This document shows positions 26,353-34,299 of a stretch of DNA of 64,000 nt, in pieces. The stretch lies in assembly GCF_014844075.1 (NCBI RefSeq), contig NZ_CP062165.1:7192001-7256000 (forward strand), given 5' to 3'. Made by a program: the position numbers and the translations under genes. Under the pieces are notes generated by a model that was given only the letters and a program-made list of their open reading frames with translations, had not been told where the DNA came from and did not search any database. Origin of the DNA: Paenibacillus sp. JNUCC-31. Its GTDB lineage: Bacteria > Bacillota > Bacilli > Paenibacillales > Paenibacillaceae. Numbering within the stretch: the first letter of the stretch is position 1; every line of letters begins with the position of its first letter.

Positions 26353-27188
26353 GTAAGGAAACCAGACAGTCAATTACGGGTCTGGCGATGGTGCTCCCCT
26401 CCTTCGCCATCCTGTTGATCGTCGTCATTATCCCGATCATCCAATCCTTTATCATGAGCCTGAGCAACGGTTCGGGTGGATATGATCTGAGCCGCTATAT
26501 GTATCTGTTCACGGATAAGGGGATGCAGAGCAATATCGTATTTACGCTTCGAGTGACCGCCATTACGTGTGTTGCGGTGATATTGGTCAGCTACACGCTG
26601 GCGATTTACATGCGCTTCAACCAGGGGCCAATAGTCAATCTGATTCGTAAAACGTACATGATCCCGCTGTTCATCCCTGGCGTCATTGCCACCTACGGCC
26701 TGATCAATCTGCTTGGCAACCACGGCTGGCTTGCCCGTATGCTTGAGGTGGCAGGAATCACGCTGCCGCGCATCATTTTTGACGAAAAAGGAATCATCAT
26801 CGCGAACCTATGGTTCAACATTCCATTTACGACGATGCTGCTCAGTTCCGCATTGTCGGGCATTCCTTCGTCGATCATTGAGAGCGCAAAGGACGTGGGT
26901 GTTGGCAAACTGACACTGTTTACACGGTTTATTTTCCCGCTGTCTTACAAGACATTTCTTGTCGCCCTGACCTTTGTCTTCATGGGAGTCATTGGCTCGT
27001 TCACCGCGCCCTACCTAATCGGAGCCAACTCTCCGCAGATGCTGGGTGTTTCCATGCAGCAGGTGTTCAGCGTCTTCCAGGAGCGTGAACAAGCCGCGGC
27101 GATCGCGTTCTTCTCATTCCTTCTCTGCTCGGTACTGGGTGCTTTTTACATCCGGTCGATGGCAGAGGAGGAGAAGGCAAAGATTTAA
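26349..27188 (+). CDS. ABC transporter permease (PotB/FbpB-type)
   Basis: 279 aa, six membrane segments, starting ATGA-coupled to the binding-protein gene. The EAA loop reads ESAKDVGVGKLTLFTRFIFPL. It is the partner of the permease at 23267-24091 and the last gene of the operon; a strong terminator follows 138 bp downstream. Confidence 0.9.
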   Translation: MSKETRQSITGLAMVLPSFAILLIVVIIPIIQSFIMSLSNGSGGYDLSRYMYLFTDKGMQSNIVFTLRVTAITCVAVILVSYTLAIYMRFNQGPIVNLIRKTYMIPLFIPGVIATYGLINLLGNHGWLARMLEVAGITLPRIIFDEKGIIIANLWFNIPFTTMLLSSALSGIPSSIIESAKDVGVGKLTLFTRFIFPLSYKTFLVALTFVFMGVIGSFTAPYLIGANSPQMLGVSMQQVFSVFQEREQAAAIAFFSFLLCSVLGAFYIRSMAEEEKAKI

Positions 27189-27325
27189 ACGGGGATGTAA
27201 ACAGCACGCCAGAGTGATGAGAAGCATTTGGGAGGGTCGCGTCTTTTGGCGAATGTCTTGGACTCTCCACGAATTACCCCTCTGCTGTTGGATTATTTTG
27301 ATTGTGGAAGGTTTTGAAAAAGCTA

Positions 27326-27355
27326 AAGCGCTCCTTTATAGGGAGCGCTTTTTTT
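27326..27355. terminator. Rho-independent terminator
   Basis: AAGCGCTCC pairs with GGAGCGCTT over a 7-nt loop, followed by T7 on the + strand. It ends the GC-rich operon. A T-rich run on the other side could also stop the minus-strand merR gene. Confidence 0.88.
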
Positions 27356-27410
27356 GATGAAAATACATGAACCTTGTATGAGAACGGTCCACAAACTCGG
27401 AAGGTTTATA

Positions 27411-27770
27411 TTAATAATTTTCCCCGCGATAATAACGCTCCAATTTTTTGTCCAAATGAACGAGCTGTGCCTTTTTCTCCTCGATATCTGCCAACAGCTT
27501 TTGCCTTTGATCTTGAATCAGTTTGGTTCTTTCCGGCAGGGTTGAGGTGCCTTCATTTACTTTGTCATAATACGTTTTGATGTCCTCCACACTCATACCG
27601 GTTTCACGAAGACATTTGATAAATACCAGCCAGTTCAGATCATCATCCGAATAAAGACGGTTATTCTGCTCGCTTCGCGCAGCAGGTTTCAGCAATCCTT
27701 TTCTTTCGTAAAAGCGGATCGCTCCGATCGTGATCTCGACTTTCTTTGCCACTTCTCCAATCGTTAACAT
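27411..27770 (-). CDS. MerR-family transcriptional regulator
   Basis: 119 aa. The N-terminal winged helix (LTIGEVAKKVEITIGAIRFY then ERKGLLKP) is the MerR hallmark and the second half is a coiled coil (about 75-115). No conserved metal-binding cysteines are present, so it belongs to the small-molecule or stress type (AdhR/YhdQ-like). It is divergent from an SDR gene and the gap holds a MerR-type promoter with a long spacer and a perfect dyad. Confidence 0.92.
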   Translation of the reverse strand: MLTIGEVAKKVEITIGAIRFYERKGLLKPAARSEQNNRLYSDDDLNWLVFIKCLRETGMSVEDIKTYYDKVNEGTSTLPERTKLIQDQRQKLLADIEEKKAQLVHLDKKLERYYRGENY

Positions 27771-27798
27771 GCTAACCCTCTTTTATCAAAATTTATTG

Positions 27799-27829
27799 TT
27801 GACCTACACTAAGTGTAGCATAGTAATTT
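27799..27829 (+). promoter_or_regulatory. MerR-type promoter/operator for SDR gene
   Basis: -35 TTGACC (27799-27804) and a -10-like TAATTT (27824-27829) are 19 bp apart, the overlong spacing typical of MerR-activated promoters. The spacer holds the perfect dyad CTACACT-A-AGTGTAG (27804-27818). A -10 TAGTAA at 27821 with a 16-bp spacer is an alternative. Confidence 0.7.
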
Positions 27830-27872
27830 ATACATTGTTAATGAAAATCAAATTAGAGAAAGAAGGATTCGC

Positions 27873-28583
27873 ATGAAAAAGACCGCTTTTGTAACAGGAG
27901 CCAATAAAGGAATCGGATTCGAAATCGTAAAGCAGTTAGGTCAAGCCGGCTGGAAAGTTGTCCTTGGCGCACGCAGCGCCGAACGGGGTGAAGCAGCTGT
28001 TTCCGAGTTAACTTCCATAGGGTTGGACATCGAATTTGTACAAATCGACATGGGTGAATTAAAAACCATCGAACAGGCAGCCGCTGCGATTACCCGGAAT
28101 TATCCGAACTTAACCCTTCTAATCAACAATGCTGGTATGCCTGGTGCTTTCTCTCGTTCTTTTACCGATACCAAAGAGGAGGATCTGAGAAACGCTTTCG
28201 AAGTTAACTTTTTTGGAACCTTCCGTTTGAACCAGCGTTTGTTCCCGTTGATTAAAGACAACGAAGGCACAATCGTCAATGTCTCGACCGACATGGCTTC
28301 TCTGGATCATATGCAAAATGCAGGATTTGCTTTAAACGCATTCGATTATAACTCATCCAAAACGGCCAACAATGCCATGACTGTTTCGATGGCTTATGAA
28401 CTGAAAAGCAGCAAGGCTCAAGTGTTTGCGGTAACGCCTGGATTCACAACAACAGATCTTAACGGTAATGCGGAAGGCGGCAAATCGAAAGAAGCCGCCG
28501 CTGCGATTATAGTGGGCTATGCAACAGATGGCAAATATCATAATGGTGAATTCTTGGATGAGAAAGGCATTTACGCCTGGTAA
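27873..28583 (+). CDS. Short-chain dehydrogenase/reductase (carbonyl reductase-like)
   Basis: 236 aa classical SDR. TGANKGIG (cofactor loop, about 8-15), NNAG, the catalytic Ser in VSTDMAS and the Tyr-x-x-x-Lys as YNSSK are all present, so it should be active with NADP(H). AGAAGGA lies before the ATG. Divergent from the merR gene, whose product probably activates it in response to a reactive carbonyl or other electrophile. Confidence 0.9.
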   Translation: MKKTAFVTGANKGIGFEIVKQLGQAGWKVVLGARSAERGEAAVSELTSIGLDIEFVQIDMGELKTIEQAAAAITRNYPNLTLLINNAGMPGAFSRSFTDTKEEDLRNAFEVNFFGTFRLNQRLFPLIKDNEGTIVNVSTDMASLDHMQNAGFALNAFDYNSSKTANNAMTVSMAYELKSSKAQVFAVTPGFTTTDLNGNAEGGKSKEAAAAIIVGYATDGKYHNGEFLDEKGIYAW

Positions 28584-28632
28584 AATTAGTTCATATTGAA
28601 AACCGCACGCTTATAGATAAAAAAACAAGATG

Positions 28633-28666
28633 GCAGCCGATCAGAACATGATTGGCTGCTTTTGTT
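28633..28666 (+). terminator. Terminator after SDR gene
   Basis: GCAGCC and GGCTGC with extended GATCA/TGATT pairing around a short loop, followed by TTTTGTT. Confidence 0.75.
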
Positions 28667-28772
28667 AAACTTACGAGCTGGAAGATTGAAGAACGTGATG
28701 CCAGATGATAATGTGAAATAACGGCGAGTCTTCCGAATTGGGAAGTATACTATTAGAATCGAGGGTCTCAAC

Positions 28773-29126
28773 ATGCGGGTAAAACGGATTGTTACCAATA
28801 TTAATACGCAGAATACGTCGGCAGCAAAAAGCTTTTATCAGGAAGTGCTTGAACTTGATTTATTAATGGATCATGGTTGGATTGAGACATATGGCTTGCT
28901 CGGGGAGGAGAACGTTCAAATAAGTTTCGCTTCACAAGGCGGCTCCAATACACCTACGCCTGATCTTTCGATTGAAGTTGATGATGTCGATGAGGTGTTT
29001 GAACGCATGAGGAGTGCTGGATACACGATAGAATATGGTCCTGTAGATGAACCTTGGGGGGTTCGTCGATTCTTTGTCCGCGATCCATTTGGTAAACTTA
29101 TTAACATCCTTGCACATGAACACTAG
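28773..29126 (+). CDS. VOC-family protein (glyoxalase/bleomycin resistance-like)
   Basis: 117 aa, the usual size of a single VOC unit with two beta-alpha-beta-beta-beta repeats (MRVKRIVTNI...FYQEVL in the first, PDLSIEVDDVDEVFERMRSA in the second). The C-terminal end FVRDPFGKLINIL is a VOC hallmark. Such proteins act as dioxygenases, glyoxalases or antibiotic-binding resistance proteins; no specific role can be assigned. It stands alone. Confidence 0.85.
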   Translation: MRVKRIVTNINTQNTSAAKSFYQEVLELDLLMDHGWIETYGLLGEENVQISFASQGGSNTPTPDLSIEVDDVDEVFERMRSAGYTIEYGPVDEPWGVRRFFVRDPFGKLINILAHEH

Positions 29127-29326
29127 AACTGCGGCCAGAAGCCATGCCCCCAGCAGAGGAGTGGCTTAACACCCTGATACGGGGATGAATTTGCGGTGTT
29201 ATATAGATATCATTGTTTTTGATGAACTGACCTATAGTCAATACCGCACGGATGTCCCATTCGCACAGGCAAGCAGTCCAGTTATCGCGTAAACTGAAGT
29301 AAATCAGTGGAGCGAGGTGAAATTCA

Positions 29327-29845
29327 ATGGCTAAAACCAACGAAATACGCCTAAAGGCAAAGCGGTATGAGGCCCGGCCCGTCTGCGTGACTCTTCATAG
29401 TGGTGAAACATACATCGGTTACATCACTGACGTGAATAATGGAGGCGTGGTGCTTTCCGGGGGAGGAAAGGTATCGCAAACGGTGAAAACTGGGGTCAGT
29501 TCCCGTTCTTCCAACCGAAAGGCTGCTTCAAGCAGCAAGGGTGGTTGTTCTCAGAACCGGAAACGGGTAAATGGCACGCGCAAGTCGTCTACTCGTTCGC
29601 GTCCCGTGCCGCGCGCACAGGTTTCATCCTTTCTGCCCATGATGGGGTCGCTGTTTGGCGGACTTGGCGGTGCAGCTTCAGTTGGCGGCATGCTTGGCGG
29701 CGGCATGCGGCTATTCGGCATGATCCAGCAATTTATGCCGGTAGTGAAAATGGGTTACGGCATGATTAAGTCCATTCACCCGTTTATGGGTGCCGTCAAA
29801 GGTCTGATGGCACCGCCTAGCCAGGCCGAAGAGGAAGAGGCCTGA
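29327..29845 (+). CDS. Protein of unknown function with Sm-like N-terminus, basic middle and Gly/Met-rich tail
   Basis: 172 aa, GAGGTG upstream. Three parts can be seen. Residues 10-50 (VCVTLHSGETYIGYITDVNN, in part) look like one short Sm/Hfq-like strand set. Residues about 55-95 are very rich in Ser, Arg, Lys and Asn. Residues about 98-160 are hydrophobic and rich in Gly and Met (MMGSLFGGLGGAASVGGMLG, in part), ending in an acidic tail. The mix suggests a nucleic-acid-binding or coat-type structural protein. No known family is recognised. Confidence 0.7.
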   Translation: MAKTNEIRLKAKRYEARPVCVTLHSGETYIGYITDVNNGGVVLSGGGKVSQTVKTGVSSRSSNRKAASSSKGGCSQNRKRVNGTRKSSTRSRPVPRAQVSSFLPMMGSLFGGLGGAASVGGMLGGGMRLFGMIQQFMPVVKMGYGMIKSIHPFMGAVKGLMAPPSQAEEEEA

Positions 29846-30896
<1,051 letters not shown>

Positions 30897-30925
30897 TGTC
30901 GAAGGACAAGAACATAATCCATGGA

Positions 30926-30953
30926 AAGTCGCTCTAGTAGCGACTTTTTTTTG
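30926..30953 (+). terminator. Rho-independent terminator after map copy 1
   Basis: AGTCGCT and AGCGACT pair over CTAGT, followed by T8. Confidence 0.88.
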
Positions 30954-31111
30954 TTATGGCTTTAGCCAGTTGAGTGCGTGAAACGTGCGAAACAAAAACC
31001 AGCTAATGTTTGTCAAGCATTTCTTGTTGGGTGAGTTCTCTTTTCGTGGTATACTTTTTCCGACCAACACGAATAACCTCCACTGCTATGGAGGTTTTGG
31101 TTAAATATGGG

Positions 31112-32290
31112 TTACGATTGGTAGGGCTGGCTCTTCTGCAAGATGGCGAAAATGTGATGCAACAGCTTGTTTGCGCAGGCGATCACGACCACCTTGTAGG
31201 GCTTGCCCTCTTTTCTTTTTTTCTCGTAATACGAACCAATTTTTGCATTCACATTCTTTCGCATTCCGCATTGTACCGCTAAATATAGCGAACGTCTGAG
31301 CCTTTTAGAGCCTCGTTTCGTTATTCGTGTGCCTGTTGCTGTAAACTTCCCTGAACTGAAAATTCCCGGATCAAGACCCGCAAACGCCACGAGTTGCTTA
31401 GCGTCCCTAAACTGCCTGACATCACCTATTTCAGCTACTATGGCTGCAGCTAGTTTCATTCCGATTCCCGGGATGCTTTTCACGAGTTCGACTTCAGGTA
31501 GATTGGTCGCGATGTCCTCCATTTGCTTTTCCAGCTCGTCCAATTGCCGGATCATCGTCAGCAATAACTTAACCATCCCCAGCAGTGCTTGGCGTTGTGA
31601 TGGGCTACGCCGAGCTTCTCTCCAGTCACCCAGCACTTCCTCCAGTTTTCTGACTTTTTCAATGACCCATTGCTTGGAACGAGACTTTCCTGCGCTACCC
31701 TGAATCACTTCAATCCAATCCGCTGTACCTTCTTCTAAACAACAAGCCAGTACCGTTAATGACGTTGCGGAAAATACATTCGAAAATAACCCTTCGTACT
31801 CCGGAAACACTTGCTCAAGTAAGGCTCTGCTGTTCAGTTTGGCCTGTACAAAGATTCCTGTAACAAATTCATGCTGCCGGGTCAAATGCTGCAGTTCCGT
31901 AAACGTCTCATCCCAAGTTCGGTGTGCCTTCACATCGCCTCGGTAGTACATCTCAGCCAAATGCCAGGCATCCGTTGCATCCGTTTTCACTTTGCGTAAC
32001 TGCGCTCCCCTGGCTCGCTTGGATTGCAAGGGATTCACAATGTAATAGGTGTATCCACTCTGATCCAGACAGCACACCAAGGCACGATGATAATGCCCTG
32101 TCGCTTCCAAAACGACCACTGGAGCAACGCCTGTTTCGGCTTGAAGCGCGCCTAACATCTCCGTGAATTGGTCGAATCCGCTTGGTTCATGCACAATGTC
32201 TATGGCTTTGCCAAACGGCTCATTTCGTTTTCGAAACGCCTGAACCACACTTGAGCCTTTAGCGACGTCTACACCCACAACAGGTTCCAT
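31112..32290 (-). CDS. IS110-family transposase (DEDD/serine recombinase)
   Basis: 392 aa, full length. The N-terminal RuvC-like DEDD domain shows Asp8 (VGVDVAK), Glu in VVLEATGHYH, and the KTDATDAWHLA pair. A coiled-coil region (about 200-260) links it to the C-terminal Transposase_20 domain with PGIGMKLAAAIVAEIGD and GLDPGIFSSGKFTATGTRIT, which carries the catalytic Ser in SSG. The frame is intact, so the element may be active. Insertion is guided by a bridge RNA in this family. Confidence 0.95.
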   Translation of the reverse strand: MEPVVGVDVAKGSSVVQAFRKRNEPFGKAIDIVHEPSGFDQFTEMLGALQAETGVAPVVVLEATGHYHRALVCCLDQSGYTYYIVNPLQSKRARGAQLRKVKTDATDAWHLAEMYYRGDVKAHRTWDETFTELQHLTRQHEFVTGIFVQAKLNSRALLEQVFPEYEGLFSNVFSATSLTVLACCLEEGTADWIEVIQGSAGKSRSKQWVIEKVRKLEEVLGDWREARRSPSQRQALLGMVKLLLTMIRQLDELEKQMEDIATNLPEVELVKSIPGIGMKLAAAIVAEIGDVRQFRDAKQLVAFAGLDPGIFSSGKFTATGTRITKRGSKRLRRSLYLAVQCGMRKNVNAKIGSYYEKKRKEGKPYKVVVIACANKLLHHIFAILQKSQPYQS

Positions 32291-32354
32291 TTCTTCACTC
32301 CCTATCTTTCGTTACGCCGGCCCTTTCCACGATGGTTCCAAACCCATAGCTTCG

Positions 32355-32485
32355 CTTGTTATACGGGGTCGACTGCCCCAACCAGCTCAAACATGGTCTT
32401 TTGGAGGTCGTGGGAGAACAGTTTTTGTTACGGGGTCCTAGCCCCTAAAACCACCTCGTTCTCCCGGCTCCCCCATCGTAAAACG
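32355..32485 (-). ncRNA. Candidate IS110 bridge RNA region
   Basis: Just upstream of the transposase, the stem GGGAGAAC (32412-32419)/GTTCTCCC (32458-32465) encloses an inner GGGG/CCCC hairpin (32432-32445). A second GGGG/CCCC hairpin lies at 32365-32379. Nested hairpins with large loops in the 5' noncoding end are what bridge RNAs of IS110 elements look like. Strand and exact ends are inferred from that rule. Confidence 0.5.
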
Positions 32486-32490
32486 ACCGC

Positions 32491-32519
32491 AAAAAAAGGC
32501 CAACCAGTAATTACTGGCT
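32491..32519 (-). terminator. Terminator-like hairpin facing into the IS110 element
   Basis: Read on the minus strand, a stem centred on CCAGTAATTACTGG (32504-32517) extends outward and is followed by T7 (32497-32491). It would stop transcripts entering the element from the IS200 side. Confidence 0.5.
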
Positions 32520-32537
32520 AACCTGATAATACGAAAA

Positions 32538-32556
32538 CCACCCGCTATGCGGGTGG
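32538..32556. repeat. IS200 left-end hairpin
   Basis: CCACCCG and CGGGTGG around CTATG. It matches the right-end hairpin and is the TnpA recognition structure on single-stranded DNA. Confidence 0.85.
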
Positions 32557-32578
32557 AGGGATTGAAGGTTTGACCACG

Positions 32579-32632
32579 ATGACCATTCCAATACAATTGA
32601 GATGTTCAGGCTCAAAAGAAAGGAATGGTCAT
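32579..32632 (+). promoter_or_regulatory. 5' leader stem that hides the tnpA ribosome binding site
   Basis: ATGACCATTCC (32579-32589) is a perfect complement of GGAATGGTCAT (32622-32632), which contains part of the AAAGGA Shine-Dalgarno sequence just before the tnpA start. Sequestering the site is the known way IS200 keeps transposase low. Confidence 0.65.
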
Positions 32633-32634
32633 TC

Positions 32635-33108
32635 ATGGCAACCAAGAGCTACAGTCTAGCTCACACAAAGTGGATGTGCAAATACCATATTGTGTTCACC
32701 CCGAAGTATAGACGGAAAGAAATCTATAATCAAGTGAGAAGAGATTTAATCGAAATCTTCAAACGTTTGTGTAAATACAAGGGAGTAGAGATTATAGAAG
32801 GTCACATGATGCCCGATCATGTCCATATGTTGGTAGCAATTCCACCAAAAATTGCAGTTTCAACGTTCATGGGATATTTAAAGGGGAAAAGTTCTCTAAT
32901 GATATTCGAAAAGCATGCCCAGTTGAAGTATAAATACGGGAATCGTAAGTTTTGGGCTGAAGGGTACTATGTGAGTACAGTGGGGTTAAATGAAGCAACC
33001 GTAAGAAAGTATATTCGTGAGCAAGAAGCACATGATCAAGCGGTAGATAAGCTGAGTGTAAAAGAATACGAAGATCCATTTAGCAGTAACCGGAGCAAAA
33101 AGAAGTAG
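32635..33108 (+). CDS. tnpA: IS200/IS605-family Y1 transposase TnpA
   Basis: 157 aa from the ATG at 32635, with AAAGGA 11 bp upstream inside a predicted hairpin. The HUH motif reads DHVHMLV and the catalytic Tyr lies in EGYYVSTVG; both are intact. TnpA cuts and joins single-stranded DNA at the hairpin ends. The length is normal for IS200-type transposases (about 150 aa). Confidence 0.95.
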   Translation: MATKSYSLAHTKWMCKYHIVFTPKYRRKEIYNQVRRDLIEIFKRLCKYKGVEIIEGHMMPDHVHMLVAIPPKIAVSTFMGYLKGKSSLMIFEKHAQLKYKYGNRKFWAEGYYVSTVGLNEATVRKYIREQEAHDQAVDKLSVKEYEDPFSSNRSKKK

Positions 33109-33223
33109 GACCAGTTTCACTGGTAAGTGAAAGTGACAAAAACATTGAGCCTGAACGTATTTGTGGTCAGGCTAGCGTCTTTAGGCGCAGTTTGGCAACA
33201 AGGGGTTATACCCCAAGAGCAAA

Positions 33224-33242
33224 CCACCCGTTGGACGGGTGG
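33224..33242. repeat. IS200 right-end hairpin
   Basis: CCACCCG and CGGGTGG around TTGGA, matching the left-end hairpin in its stem. Confidence 0.85.
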
Positions 33243-33250
33243 TCCTGATT

Positions 33251-33578
33251 TTGTTGTATCGGAACAATGTTCTCTTCCCATAATTGAGAGCATGTTCGAA
33301 ACTGAGCAAAAAACGGGACCCGTTCGAGGGCGCTTGGACTATGTTGCAAGATAACCAAAGTCCGAGAGAGTTACTACGAAATGGTCGTCGCTTCGGCTTG
33401 CTGAATAAAAACTGCTGTACGATTGGAGAGCAGGAAATCTCTGGGACGTTATTAAAAGGTAATTACGATGAGTTTTCCTTGATAAGAAATAAAGATCATC
33501 CTGTCATGGCTTGTTATTTGCAAGCCGATGTTTTATATTGACATTATAGCAGGTCAAAAAAAGAGGTGAACAGACGAG
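33251..33578. other. Intergenic region between IS200 and tetR
   Basis: An open frame from a TTG at 33284 to 33541 (85 codons) has no good ribosome binding site and matches no family I know; it may be the tail of a gene broken by the insertion. A promoter-like TTGTTA (33511)-17 bp-TATATT (33534) lies before tetR. Confidence 0.4.
33511..33539 (+). promoter_or_regulatory. Candidate sigma-A promoter of tetR-map operon
   Basis: TTGTTA and TATATT are 17 bp apart, 40 bp before the tetR start. Confidence 0.4.
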
Positions 33579-34274
33579 ATGACTCCACGCACAAAAGAAC
33601 AAAACGAAGAGATCCGGCTGCGACGTCTGGCACAAATCCGTAGAGCAGCTGCCGATGTGTTTTTGAAAAAGGGGCCCTTACTGGAAATTCGCGATGTAGC
33701 CGCACAGGCAGGACTCGGCTATGGTACGGTATACCATTATTATAGCAATAAGGGTGATTTACTCCACGATTTACTGTGGGACGCGTTGGAGCGGGCATCG
33801 GGTTGGCTGGAGCAACCGCGTACTTCGGCTTCGGGGGAGGCATCGGTGGATGGATATTTGGAATCGGTTGCTGCGGATTTCAAAGGCGGCAGCCGTGAAA
33901 CGACCAATGCTTCAGTGCTGGGTCCCGTCGCCGTTGCCAGCGTCCGGCTGCTGCAGATTTGGGCGGAAGACCACGCCTTATACCTGCTGCATAAGCTAGC
34001 CATTGAGGGCTTTTCCTCGCTGCCTGAAGCTCGCTCGACCACACTCTCGGCCGCCTTTCACCAGGAGATGATCGTGCCATTTGCCACGCTGCTCGAAACC
34101 GGGCTTGCGGTGGACCATGCGGCCACTTCCGACGAAAACGCGGGAGCAGCGCTGTATTTGCTACAGCGTGCGGAAATGCTGCTGGCTGCATTGGTCGGCT
34201 GCGCCTCGCTTTCGCTTCGCCGCGGAAAGCTGCACGAGGAAGCCCGGGATATTGTCCTATTTTTAAAATTATAA
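33579..34274 (+). CDS. TetR-family transcriptional regulator
   Basis: 231 aa, AAGAGGTG upstream. The N-terminal helix-turn-helix (EIRDVAAQAGLGYGTVYHYY then SNKGDLL) is typical of TetR; the rest is an all-helical ligand-binding dimer domain. It is followed after 25 bp by a second methionine aminopeptidase gene on the same strand, so the two are probably co-transcribed. This is an odd pairing that hints the enzyme is induced by a small molecule. Confidence 0.9.
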   Translation: MTPRTKEQNEEIRLRRLAQIRRAAADVFLKKGPLLEIRDVAAQAGLGYGTVYHYYSNKGDLLHDLLWDALERASGWLEQPRTSASGEASVDGYLESVAADFKGGSRETTNASVLGPVAVASVRLLQIWAEDHALYLLHKLAIEGFSSLPEARSTTLSAAFHQEMIVPFATLLETGLAVDHAATSDENAGAALYLLQRAEMLLAALVGCASLSLRRGKLHEEARDIVLFLKL

Positions 34275-34299
34275 ATGGATGGGGAGCGTACAACCAAAG

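Larger units (their letters stand above)
30990..32530 (-). mobile_element. IS110-family insertion sequence (ends approximate)
   Basis: The element is defined by the IS110 transposase (31112-32290) and about 240 bp of structured noncoding DNA upstream of it. IS110 elements lack terminal inverted repeats and make no clear target duplication, so the exact ends cannot be read from one copy. The right end is next to an IS200-type element. Confidence 0.65.
32530..33250 (+). mobile_element. IS200-type element (IS200/IS605 family, tnpA only)
   Basis: A Y1 transposase gene is flanked by two matching subterminal hairpins: CCACCCG/CGGGTGG at 32538-32556 and again at 33224-33242. No tnpB is present, as in IS200. 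The ends are approximate because this family has no terminal inverted repeats or target duplication. Confidence 0.85.

Noticed and set aside
32538..33242. Two copies of the CCACCCG hairpin as a possible CRISPR-like or REP repeat
   Set aside because: They are the subterminal hairpins of one IS200-type element; there are only two copies, 680 bp apart, with a transposase between.
33284..33541. 85-codon frame after the IS200 element
   Set aside because: TTG start, no ribosome binding site and no recognisable family; kept only as a comment on the intergenic region.
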